DNA from: Bolinopsis microptera
Taxonomy: Eukaryota > Ctenophora > Tentaculata > Lobata > Bolinopsidae
NCBI RefSeq assembly: GCF_026151205.1
Contig: NC_087081.1
Coordinates: 13,992,340-14,056,339 of the forward strand
DNA: 64,000 bases
Reading direction: 5' to 3'
Shown here one piece after another: positions 1 through 10,344 of this stretch (its first letter is position 1; the number at the start of each line of letters is the position of its first letter). The notes under the pieces were generated by a model. It searched no databases, was not told the origin of the DNA, and was given only the letters and a program-made list of their open reading frames with translations. The position numbers were made by a program, and so were the translations under genes.

Positions 1-560
1 GCAGTGCAGAGGTCACTGATTGATCTCATGCGTTATGAGCAGAGCTAGAAAAGAGTTAGAATAAAATTAAAACACACATTGCAAGAAATCACTGCGCTTT
101 GCCTAGTACAAATGTACAAATTGCTTTATAAATATAAAGCTTATGAGAGCAGGATGCTGGATCTTGGGCTCTACTTCAAAGGCTTTAGAACTAGAAGTTA
201 AGCCCAAGATCCAGCAGCCAGCTCTCATAAGTTCGTGGCGTCGATGTAACCGAGGACAATGTCCATTGTCCAATGTGTTTAATGGCATAATGGCCTTTGT
301 TTTATTCCTAGACAGAAGGGGAGTTAGCAACGGGTTCGCTTACCACAATAAAGCAGGGACCCTCTGCTTGAAATGCTCATTAATAAATCATAAATGGTAG
401 CTATTTTGACTCTCTGTGTTATATTACACAAAATGTCACATGAACGGAACTTGAACATTTGCTGACAGATAACAATAGGGACTCTGGGTGGAAGATGAAT
501 GATTGAAATTCCAACAGCATCTTGTTCCCTGCATTGTGCTGATTCCGGGAAGCATTCTCT
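1..560. other. Non-coding flank with a short hairpin
   Basis: No coding region is supported. Short open frames here are shadows of an imperfect inverted repeat at 140-231. The stretch ends at the TTA that flanks the left end of the composite Harbinger-type element starting at 564. Confidence 0.5.
140..231. repeat. Imperfect hairpin (about 31-bp arms)
   Basis: The left arm 140-170 (starts CTTATGAGAGC, ends ATCTTGGGCT) is the reverse complement of 201-231, with about three mismatches. The loop is about 30 bp. It is probably a small foldback or MITE remnant; no family is recognised. Confidence 0.7.
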
Positions 561-592
561 TTAGGGGTCGTTCACATATTACGTAATCAGCC

Positions 593-594
<2 letters not shown>

Positions 595-625
<31 letters not shown>
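595..625 (+). repeat. 31-bp G homopolymer
   Basis: An uninterrupted G run lies just inside the left TIR. Shorter G runs sit near the right TIR (4603-4690) and in the relic at 33.2 kb, so G runs are a property of this element family. The exact length is unreliable in any assembly. Confidence 0.9.
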
Positions 626-627
<2 letters not shown>

Positions 628-805
628 TGGACTTTGGTCGTTGATTACGTAATCAAAATTTAATACCAATTGGACATTGGACAATTTTCGTTAATTATGT
701 AATCAAAATTTTCGTTTTTTAAACCAATTTTCGTTTAGTAAGTGCTTTGCGATTATTTCATTCATTTATCCGTTGTGATAGCTTTTAATAAATAAATGGC
801 TTAAC

Positions 806-1768
806 ATGAACATGTCACAGTGCTGGCAAGCACGAGCGGTGTCTTTATTGGGGGTATACTATGTACCCCCTTTACTATTCTATCCCCTTAACTATTATAC
901 CCCCTTTACACCCCCTTTGGTACACGTCGGAAGCCTCTTTCGTGCACGCGAAGCGTGCACTCCGGCCGGAGGCGGCGGCCGAAGGCCGACGCCTCCGGCA
1001 GGAGTTTTTCAGGCATTAAGACTCATCGGAAGTCGTTCAGCAGATTTATTTTTAGTTCAAAATATTCTAATTTGATGTCAAAGATGTCAGAAATAAAAAA
1101 TAGTTATGTTGAGATTTTTAAAAATTTGCATAAAATACTCGCCAGCACTGTTATACGAAATTCGGTAAAAAACCCGAAATCGCCATATTCAGGTGCCTTA
1201 AAAACCATGTTAAAATTGAGTTAGAGATCTGAAACTTTGCAGGGCGTCTAGACGTTGACCTAATCGACTGTAAAAAAAGTTTTCAAGTTTCAGGAGCATC
1301 GGGAAATTGGTTTTCTAGAACCCCTGTTTTACGACAGATTGTCGTGATCACAATGCTGGCAAGCATTACCGTCGCCCTTATATTCACAATACTATTTACC
1401 CCCTATACTATTATATCCCCTTTTTTGTTTTCCAGGCATTAAGACTCATCGAAAGTAGTTCAGCAGGTATATTTAAGTTCAAAACATTCTAATTCAATGT
1501 TAAAGATGACAGGAATAAGAAATAGTTATATGAAGGTTTTTAAGAAATTTGCGCAAAATACGCGCCAGCATGTTATACGAAATTAGGTAAAAAACCCAAA
1601 ATCGCCATATTGAGGTGCCTTAAAAACCATGTTAAAATTGAGTAAGAGATCTGAAACTTTGCAGGGCGTCTAGACCTTGTCCAAATCGATTGTAATCAAA
1701 ATTTCATGTTTCAGCAGTATCGGCAAGTGGGTTTTCTGGAACCTCTGTTTTACAACAGATTGTCGTGA
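806..1768 (+). repeat. Tandem duplication, about 0.43-0.53 kb units
   Basis: Two diverged direct copies, about 806-1340 and 1341-1768. Both carry the hairpin-like TGCTGGCAAGCA, a block beginning AGGCATTAAGACTCATCG, and GAAACTTTGCAGGGCGTCTA; each ends near ACAGATTGTCGTGA. Copy 1 carries about 90 extra bases, including the GC-rich hairpins at 942-988. No coding potential is recognised; open frames here are not conserved between the copies. Confidence 0.75.
942..988 (+). repeat. Two GC-rich hairpins with GAA loops
   Basis: GTGCACGC-GAA-GCGTGCAC is at 942-960 and CGGCC-GAA-GGCCG at 976-988. They form a GC-rich island in otherwise AT-rich DNA, present only in copy 1 of the surrounding tandem repeat. 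Confidence 0.75.
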
Positions 1769-4210
1769 AGTATATATATGTATATATGTATATATGTATG
1801 TATAGACGCTTTTGGCAGTCAATTGTAGCCTACATTTAAGTGTCCGTAGATCCAAAAGTATAAACGATACAGTCATCTCGAACCACAGGTTTTAAAGATA
1901 ATCGTTTAAGCTTTAGTTTACATTGTATTGAAAAATAATTTAACGTCATCATCATCACTTGATGACGTCATCAAATTAAGTGTTTTTAAAACTTAATTTT
2001 TGACAAAGTAACAACTTTTCAAATCGATTTTACACCATTAAGGAGTAATTTTATTCAAAATCTGAGGACATTTTCACCTTAGATAATTGTTCAAGCATTC
2101 CGAAAATCTACCGGAAAAGTTTCCTACCTTGCTCCTTCATAAAGATATTTGCTATTGAAGTTAGTGCTTTTTTGAAGAATAATTTTATAAAAACACAAAA
2201 GTTGTGAATTAGTATTCTCTGGTGTTGGGCCATCCCTTGGGTTGTGGAGCTCAATTTTGCTTCTTAAAGGTCTAAATTGTGTTATAGGCTAGTTTTAAAG
2301 TTGAAAATCGAAAAGTTGCACACGTGGGGACACGCCCAAATTGATTTAAAATAGCTAAAATCACTAAAAATTGTTATTTTCACGATTTTTATCAACTTTG
2401 GAGTCCCGTTGTGATCCAAGTTCTTTTTGAAATCTTCTGAAACTTTGCATGCTTATCAAACTATATATTAAATACCACTATGCAAAAATTTACGGTGATT
2501 CAATATTGTATGCGCACGCAACGTCCGCTCAAAGTTTGCACGTGCGAAAGGTGAGAATTTTGCTCATTCGTGATTTCGAATATATTCTGCTTTCCACGAT
2601 ATTTAAATGGCATTATATATGAATTTAATGCCAACCTAAATGAGTAAAAAGTGCCATATTCAGTCGGTTATCGACAGATATACCTACCTAAACACAAGGA
2701 AAAGTTTTCAAAGGCAGAATATCGAAATCGTTGAAATTATCTCCTTATTTATAATTATGTAATGAAGTTTCGACTGTGTAAATTATCCTGACATTATAAT
2801 CAAAAAGAGATGATATTTGACCAAAACCCATAATCATGGGTAGAGTGTACCGCTGCCAGTGTCTCTCTTTTCCAAACAAAAGGAAATGATATTAATTTGA
2901 GGAACCGTCCGCTAATGCAAAATGATACCGAGAATGAAATCGGTCGCTCGCTTTTCCCATTTAATAAGCTTTATTACAATTCGTAAGCCGTGAATGAATG
3001 GGAAAAGCGAGCGACCGATTTCATTCTCGGTATCATTTTGCATTAGCGGACGGTTCCTCAAATTAATATCATTTCCTTTTGTTTGGAAAAGAGAGACACT
3101 GGCAGCGGTACACTCTACCCATGATTATGGGTTTTGGTCAAATATATACATACATATATATATACATATATACATATATATATTCAGGGATAGACGCTTT
3201 GCCAGTGAATTATAGCCTGTATTTAAGTGTCCGTAGATTCTAAAGTATAAAGATACAGCCATTTCGGACCACAGGTCTTGAAGATAATTGTTTAGACTTT
3301 AGTTTACATTATGTTAAAAAGTAATTCAACGTCATCATCACCACTTGATGACGTCATCAAGTTAACCATTTTTAAAACTTGATTTTTCACAAAGTAATCA
3401 TTTTTCAAATCGATTTTACGCCATTAAGGAGTAATTTTATTCAAAATTTGAGGGCGTATTGAAGTTAGATAATTGTTTAAGCATTCTGAAAATCTACCGG
3501 AAAGTTTTTCTAGCTTGCTCCTTCATAAAGATATTCGCTATTGAAGTTAGTGCTTTTTTAAAGAATAATTTTATAAAAACGCTAATTTTACGTTCTAGTA
3601 TTCTCTGGTGTTGCACCATCCCTTGGGTTGTGGAGCTCAATTTTGCTTCCTAAAGCTCTAAATTGTGTCATAGGCTAGTTTTAAAGTTGAAAATCGAAAA
3701 GTTGCACACGTGGGGACACGCCCAAATTGATAGAAAATTGCTAAAATCACTGAAAATTGCTGTTTTCACCAATTTCCGTCAACTTTGGAGTGCCGTTGTG
3801 ATTACAGTTCTTCTTAAAATACTTTGAAACTTTGCATGCTTATCAAACTATATATAAAACACCATCATGCAAAAATTTACGGTGATTCAATATTGGATGC
3901 GCACGCAACTTCCGCTCAAGGTTTGCACGTGCGAAAGGTTAAAATTTTGCTCATTCGTGATTTTGAACAAATTCTGCTTTGCCACGACAGTTCAATGTCA
4001 TTATATATGAATTTAATGCCAACTTGAATGAGTATAAAGTGGCATATTCAGTCAGTGATCGACCGATATGCTTACCTAAACACAAGGAAATGTTTTCAAA
4101 GGAAAAATTTCGAAATCGTTGAAATAACCTCCTTATTAATATTAATGAAGTTATGAGTTTACATTTCGGCTTTGTAAAGTACCCTGACATTATAATAAAA
4201 AAGAGATGAT
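1764..4210 (+). repeat. 1.0-kb direct repeat pair with AT microsatellite leaders
   Basis: Body 1 (about 1801-2812) and body 2 (about 3189-4210) are diverged direct copies. Both start TAGACGCTTT and contain GTTGCACACGTGGGGACACG and GGTGATTCAATATTG in the same order. Each is preceded by a TATATACATA-type microsatellite (1764-1800 and 3139-3188) and followed by a long hairpin. The whole is a tandem dimer of a roughly 1.38-kb unit (microsatellite, body, hairpin). No protein is recognised. Confidence 0.8.
2813..3145. repeat. Long perfect hairpin 1 (149-bp arms)
   Basis: Arm 2813-2961 is the reverse complement of arm 2997-3145 with no mismatch seen; the loop is about 35 bp. Arms include CCATAATCATGGG and GATACCGAGAATGAAATCGG. 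It is homologous to hairpin 2 at 4211-4570 but differs from it at about a dozen positions, each mirrored in the opposite arm. RNA copied across it would be a long duplex. Confidence 0.95.
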
Positions 4211-4570
4211 ATTTTACCAAAACCCATAATCATGGGTAGAGTGGAGCGCTGCCAGTGTCTCTCTTTCCCAAACAAAAGGCAATGATATCAATTTGAATGA
4301 CCGTTATCAAATGCAAAATGATACCGAGAATGAAATCGGTCGCTCGCTTTTCCCATTCATTTACAATTGAAATAGATTACATGTTATAAATCGAAACTTA
4401 TTACAATTCGTAAGCCATGAATGAGTGGGAAAAGCGAGCGACCGATTTCATTCTCGGTATCATTTTGCATTTGATAACGGTCATTCAAATTGATATCATT
4501 GCCTTTTGTTTGGGAAAGAGAGACACTGGCAGCGCTCCACTCTACCCATGATTATGGGTTTTGGTAAAAT
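4211..4570. repeat. Long hairpin 2 (150-bp arms)
   Basis: Arm 4211-4360 pairs with 4421-4570; I see one mismatch (near 4356 and 4425). The loop (60 bp) shares TTATTACAATTCGTAAGCC with the loop of hairpin 1. Differences from hairpin 1 (for example GGAGCGCTGCC against GTACCGCTGCC, and GTTATCAAATGC against GTCCGCTAATGC) occur in both arms in complementary form. Confidence 0.95.
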
Positions 4571-4915
4571 AATATATAGTAATAAAATTAAATCTTGATT
4601 ACGGGGGGGGGGGGGGGTCAAACCTTGATTACGTAATATAGGGGGGGGGGGTTCGGTCTTGATTACGGTTGATTACGGAGGGGGGGGGGTAAAAATTGCC
4701 AAAATATTGATTACGTAATATGTGAACGACCCCTTACGGCTACGCTCTTATCATTCTGTAGAATGAGATATCATTCATTTAAAATTGGATAAATATAGGC
4801 CTGAATTGGATCCAATTAGAAGAGCTGAGCGCTCAATTATGACAGCATCTGGTACCACCTTCTGAAAGCTAGCAGACAACTGGCCCAGAGAAACGAAAAT
4901 AAAATGATTTTTATT

Positions 4916-4990
4916 GACCAGTGAATTCCACGCCTCCACAGTCGCTTGTTATCATAACAAGCGACCGTGGAAGCGTGGAATTCACTGGTC
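4916..4990. repeat. Palindrome (37-bp arms)
   Basis: The inverted repeat is centred near 4953, at CTTGTTATCATAACAAG. The outer sequence GACCAGTGAATTCCACGC recurs inverted at the right end with two mismatches. No target duplication is recognised. Confidence 0.85.
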
Positions 4991-5067
4991 ACTGAGAGCA
5001 CTGACTGGATGCCCCTTAGCAAGAATTTAGACACAAATATACATTTCAGGAACATTTAAAAAAGAAA

Positions 5068-5182
5068 TTTCCGGTTGAATATCCGGCCAAATTCTTGGAA
5101 ACCGGACAAAAACCGGAACTTGACATTAAAGCCGGATATCCGTTCGGAACCGGATTCAGGCGGATATCCGGTCAGTTCCTAG
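5068..5182. repeat. CCGGA/TCCGG motif cluster
   Basis: About 115 bp carry roughly nine CCGG-containing words (CCGGTTGAATATCCGGCC, ACCGGACAAAAACCGGAAC, GCGGATATCCGG) in both orientations. It looks like an eroded simple repeat rather than a gene. Confidence 0.5.
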
Positions 5183-6085
5183 GGCAGTGCAACCTACCAT
5201 GCTTTGTCTCTTGAATACATGATAGTCCAGGGCCAGGGGAGTTATGTAAAACCACTCTCTCATTGTTTAAAACCATTTTCTCATTATGTTACACAATTCC
5301 TCATTACGTAAAACCATTAACTATAGTAGCAGAGAGTAGTCACTTCGATGTAAAGAATTTCTGATAACACAGGGACCTTTAGCTTTGCAAGGTCGTTCTA
5401 AATCAAAATTACTTAGGCCTAGGGTCACAAATATCAGTTTCTGTATGAGATAAATAATTGGTAATTGGTAATTTCCACCCTGTTTGATCTTAATCATGCT
5501 CGCCTGCGTATTTCTGCAGCTATTTTAAATGCTGCTAGAGAGCTAGTATAGAAGAGGTGTCTTCGTTATGATTCTAAACCTCTCATCGTTGTAGCTGATT
5601 ATAACTTAATACAAAGCAAACAGGTAAGATATACATTATACTGTAGTTAAGGGAAAATTCTCTTAGAGTTCAATTAAAATGTTTATGGTATAATTGTTAG
5701 AATTCCGATGATCACACAAATTAGTGAGCTGTTGTTTTAATAATTTATTGTTGCTACATATCGGTTTAGAGAGGGGTTGACTACAGTTCTTTTGTTTTCA
5801 ATTTTTTTAAAGCTTACTGATAATGCTGTACAAACTTCAAAATATAAATATTTTAATTTAGTTATCATGTACCAGTTTTAACTTTTATCGCTACTCAAAT
5901 AAAATTGTTCATTTGCATCCTCTAATTTTCAGTTTCACAACTGTTGTAATCCACATATGATAATATGGATATAAGACTATAAGAGACGGGTTTGTTAGTA
6001 TAGTATCATTACAGTTGCTATGTTGGCGATAATTAAGTGCCATCAGTTTTGTCTATCTCAGAATTTGAACAATTGGTTTGAGTTT
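5183..6085. other. No recognisable feature
   Basis: AT-rich sequence without a long open frame or clear repeat. It lies downstream of the GPCR gene, which is transcribed towards it. Confidence 0.4.
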
Positions 6086-6225
6086 ATATCCGTCAAAAAT
6101 TCGTATTAGGACTCGATAACTGGGTGTAAATCGTCTTTAGGACTGTTGTACAAAGTAAGAAAGAGCACCAAATTGATTACGAATATTTGATGTTTGCCAA
6201 TGAGTCGAATTTTTGACGGTTATAT
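6086..6225. repeat. Possible MITE with short TIRs
   Basis: CCGTCAAAAATTCG (from 6090) and its inverted copy CGAATTTTTGACGG (6206-6219) bound about 140 bp. TAT-rich flanks are inverted too. No internal coding sequence, and the target duplication is unclear. Confidence 0.45.
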
Positions 6226-6724
6226 TTTGTATGTTATTAATGTTTAAATTTAATTGGACTTGTTCAATACTTTTTACGTTCGCTTGATGCAATAAAACTC
6301 GTTTTTCTTGTTAAATTAAAAAACCCGCGAGGCCGTGATGCACATGAGTAGCTTAGATAGCACAAATAATCAGCAATAATGAATAAAGCGCGAGCGCTTA
6401 ACCAATTATTGATTATGTCTCGTTTTAAACGAACAAATTTTTAAATAAAATTAACAACAAATTTCAACGATGGCCTCTTCGTACTGACTTTTCAAGGTCG
6501 TGGAAAAATAAAAACATTTAAAAAATATAATCTATTTGCAATAGAAATTGTTACTAAAAAGATTCAATAATATGAATCAACGTAGATCTTATTTCAAATA
6601 ATAAGCCGAATTGTTACAATGAAAACATTACACATTATCATCCTGCAATACAAACGATGCATTCACAATCTGTAAACGTAATAAATTTTAATACAAATAA
6701 TACCCTGCATTTCTTCTAAAAACA

Positions 6725-9700
6725 TCATTTTGAAGAACATTTAGGTAAAACGTTATCTGAAGATTTACTTATAGTAGCCCTACTAGGAACCTCCTGCACA
6801 TTCCGACTAAAGTCAGTGTTTACCGGGACCACGCCCGTACTTTTAGTAATATCACTCCTTCTCTTGCCCACATGCACTGAACACGCCTGTCTATTAAACC
6901 TGGTCATGTTAAGTGACATTACACGTGACATGTCCCCATCATGCTGTAACTTCACTCCCTGGCATCGAGCCAACTGAAACATGACCACCTTCAGCGTGGT
7001 CCGCATCCCCCGGCCTCGTATCACCAGGATGATAGGGTTAAAGAAGGAGGAGAGAGCGGGGGAGTACACGATACAGAAGTACCATACCCACAGAGGGTAC
7101 TTGTCGTCAGGTACAACACGGTACTCCTCGTGGAAGAAGAATGCTACCAGGGAGGGCAGGAAGGAGAGCATGGCGATGACGCACAGGAAGAAGATTGTGA
7201 CGACGACTTTGTTGATGTCGTCGTTACGGCGGGTGTTGTAGGGCCGGGTTTTCTTGCGCTGGACGAGCAGGAGGAGAGTTGTGAACCAGGCTAGGAAGCA
7301 GACAAGGTACCATGGTACAACTGTAAGTACCATGCTGTTCAGGTATTGCAGGAATCCAACCTGAGAGAGAGAGATTTAGGAAATGGAACTGTATATTAAT
7401 CAAAGATTCTTGTGCTTTTTTAATCACGAAATATTATTAGATCTCTTTGACTCTAATTCAGTCAGCACTTTTACGCAAACTGTGTAATAACACAGTCTGC
7501 CATTTACATGGTAGACTCGGATATTATGAGTTTTTTATGGCAGACTATATTCACGTCCATACTTGACACTCAACATATCCTGTTTAATTCTTTAACTAAG
7601 CTTTCCAGTTTTGATGGTCAGACTTTAAGCAGGGTTTGCTCGAGGGCCGAGCATTATTATTAATCACTTGAGTTTATAAATATATTCCAACCCCACTCAT
7701 TTTCCTGATTAATCTCGATCGATACGAATAGTAAAGTTGATAGCAGTATCGCTAATATTACCCACGATTCATTACTGTCATCACGTTACGTAATATAAAT
7801 ATAATATCTATAATAATACGTGCTCACATCACAGTTAGCTTCATGCATATTCGTCCTCAATTTCACGCCTACTGGTCAACTCAATCGATTATAAACACGA
7901 GCCCTGTACCAACCAATCAAGCCCAAGTTAAGGACAAGATTCATCAATTCATTTAATCAAATCAGTGCAGGATCTGAGAGTGTAGGATTATTGTGGGGTT
8001 AATACCACTGTGATCTGCAGGGAAGGAGGACTAACCTTACAGTAGACTGATTGTATGAGCACCTCCCACTTGCACTGACCCAGAGCGTAGAAATATATCG
8101 AGCTGAAATAACAAATTGGTTTTAAAACAATTAGTGGGCCGCCGCCCTTGGAGTGGACTGCATTACCATCACTAGCTGATGGTAATTGCTTCATCGCCCC
8201 ATTAATCAAACCACAGGGGATCCCGATCAACAAAAGAATTAAATAACTTAGGTATTGTAGTTGTAGTATACTATACTATAGTTATAGTATAGTTGTAGTA
8301 TACCTGATGAGAATGTGTACGATCCAGAAAGTGAACACCCATACGAAGTAAGTACCGTGAAGGGTATAACGAGGTCGCATTATCATCACTAGGCGCTGTA
8401 GGCTGATAAAACTTGTCAGTAACAACGAAAACCTGGGTAAAGTTGTGCGTGAGTCATTTTTCATATTTTAAAAATTTATTCATTTATTTGTAAATTTCCT
8501 TTAAGATGTCCAGAGAGTTTCCAAATTTAACCAGGAGCAGCATCTGAGCATGACGTAACCGTCACCTGAATTTTTTGACAGCGAGCGATTAAATAGAGTG
8601 TTCTTTTTTAACAGCTGTCGAGTTTAATGCACTATCAAGTTTAACCTCCATTAAAGCATTATGATTAAAAACAGTTGCGAAATTCTCAAATTCAGATTTA
8701 TAAAACTGCTGCATTGAACAGACACAAATTTGAAATCATTCCGTTTCTCGAGGAAGTAAATACCAGACCGGGTGGTCTGCAGACCGCCCGGTCTGGTATT
8801 TACTGCAGTTCCTTACTGACAGCATGTTATATTTGTCATTTGAACCACTCATGTCACTTACAGCTCACAGTTAACTTTATGGAAGTAGTCAAATTCTGCA
8901 TTCTGACAAATGTTTATTTATTTCAGAAGTTATATGGCATATCCGCAATCCGATTTTGATGCTTTTAAAGACGTAGACAAGAGTTGGCAGCTAATTATCG
9001 CAATTTAACCCATTAAATTAAGCCATAAACAGATCTGGTTAATCCTTTCTACGGTTAGGATTGAATAGTAATATGGTAGTTATATTACAGTAATATTGAA
9101 CTTTCAGAATTCAATATTACTGCAACTTCCAGAATTTATAATGGAAGGCAGGAAATTAAAACAATCCAAGTATATATTATGGTAAGATGAGAATGAAAAT
9201 TTTATTCGAAGAAGAAGAACTGAGCCCGGGATATAAGGTACTGACCTGAAGAAGAACTGAGCCCGGGATATAAGGTACTGACCTGAAGAAGAAGAATTGA
9301 GCCCGGGATATAAGGTACTGACCTGAAGAAGAAGAACTGAGCCCGGGATATAAGGTACTGACCTGAAGAAGAAGAACTGAGCACGGGATATAAGGTACTG
9401 ACCTGAAGAAGAAGAACTGAGCCCGGGATATAAGGTACTGACCTGAAGAAGAAGAATTGAGCCCGGGATATAAGGTACTGACCTGAAGAAGAAGAATTGA
9501 GCCCGGGATATAAGGTACTGACCTGAAGAAGAAGAATTGAGCCCGGGATATAAGGTACTGACCTGAAGAAGAAGAATTGAGCCCGGGATATAAGGTACTG
9601 ACCTGAAGAAGAAGAATTGAGCCCGGGATATAAGGTACTGACCTGAAGAAGAAGAACTGAGCCCGGGATATAAGGTACTGACCTGAAGAAGAAGAACTGA

Positions 9701-10173
9701 GCCCGGGATATAAGGTACTGACTACTGACCTGAAGAAGAAGAATTGAGCCCGGGATATAAGGTACTGAGGGATGGTCACGTGGTCTGTGTCTGTTACTAG
9801 TTCTCCCCGGAGGAAAGAGACCGCTGCTACTGACGACAGTGCTATACTCATGAAATCTGGAGGGGAGATGTTGGTTATTATTTTGGAACCCAATTACGCT
9901 TTTCAAAGTGGTTTTTTAATGATTTTACTCGGCATTATTCATGACATGATTCATCATGATGAACAACTATAATAACATTCAATCTACTTTAACTAACTAA
10001 CCTGAAAAAGCGAGGAGACAGAACATTTTAGAAATGAGTTTTCTTGGTTTTTTAAAGTGGTAGTAAAACACGAATCCATTGAGAAGAGACGAAACAAGGA
10101 GCATGAAGAGAAGAGAGAGTCCAAATCCTCGATCTATAGTCACGCCAGCCCCGTTCTTGCCAAATACAGCCAT
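6725..10173 (-). CDS. Rhodopsin-type (class A) G-protein-coupled receptor, five coding exons
   Basis: Seven-helix plasma-membrane receptor; ligand unknown. Exons I deduce on the minus strand: 10173-10002, 9856-9730, 8432-8304, 8102-8036 and 7360-6725. All introns are GT-AG and the phases (1, 2, 2, 0) join without a break, giving 376 aa. The start ATG has a TAG four codons upstream in frame. TM1 has LLNGFVF. TM2 has LLAFSDFM, its conserved Asp codon formed exactly by the exon 1/2 junction. TM3/ICL2 has SLQRLVMIMRP, so the DRY motif is QRL. ECL2 has Cys in GQCKW, but I see no Cys at the start of TM3. TM5 has VVPWYL, TM6 LSFLP and TM7 FFNPIIL (NPxxY ends in Leu). A Lys/Arg-rich tail follows. The divergent DRY and NPxxY motifs suggest an unusual or lineage-specific receptor. 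Exon 2 ends inside a 14-copy minisatellite, and a Naiad element begins about 170 bp upstream of the ATG. The joined model is inference from splice signals. Confidence 0.85.
8756..8803. repeat. 48-bp palindrome in GPCR intron 2
   Basis: It is centred on CTGCAG at 8780. GTAAATACCAGACCGGG on the left is inverted on the right (to TATTTAC), with one mismatched pair. It lies between GPCR exons 2 and 3. Confidence 0.9.
9207..9768 (-). repeat. 40-bp minisatellite made of a GPCR exon-intron junction
   Basis: Fourteen tandem copies of a 40-bp unit. On the minus strand each reads CAGTACCTTATATCCCGGGC, then TCAATTCTTCTTCTTCAG, then GT. The copy at 9730-9768 is the last coding stretch of GPCR exon 2. The exon donor and 12 further copies carry the same consensus donor CAG/GTCAGT; the distal copy, near 9210, has lost it. 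The first donor spacing is 47 bp (9730 to 9683), the others 40, and one distal unit is 37. The reading frame of exon 2 stays open through the whole array. Confidence 0.9.
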
Positions 10174-10344
10174 TTTAATGCACTATTGGTAAATATTTTA
10201 AGTTAAACATAATATTGCAATCGTACATTTTATCGGCTTATGAAAAATAAACGCTTGTGTATAACTATAATATTTACAAAAATCACAACAATCACAAAGT
10301 TTCAACGCAGCTAAATAAAAATGATTAAAAGGTTTTTAATATAA

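Larger units (their letters stand above)
564..4733. mobile_element. Composite PIF/Harbinger-type TIR element
   Basis: The left end at 564 reads GGGGTCGTTCACATATTACG and continues to TAATCA. The right end at 4733 is its inverted copy, matching over about 26 bp. TTA lies directly outside both ends (561-563 and 4734-4736), a 3-bp duplication as PIF/Harbinger elements make. No transposase is encoded. Next to both ends are long G runs and repeated GATTACG motifs, typical of a short MITE; the 4.17-kb interior is filled with other repeats (806-4570). It is either one large non-autonomous element that captured repeats, or a MITE with nested insertions. Related degenerate ends lie at 33.15-33.56 kb and 53.03-53.17 kb. 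Confidence 0.7.

Noticed and set aside
595-625. G run as a G-quadruplex regulator
   Set aside because: Feature of a MITE family with several G runs; no gene nearby.
9207-9768. CRISPR-like direct repeat array
   Set aside because: Contiguous tandem units without spacers, in an animal gene intron; it derives from the exon 2 junction.
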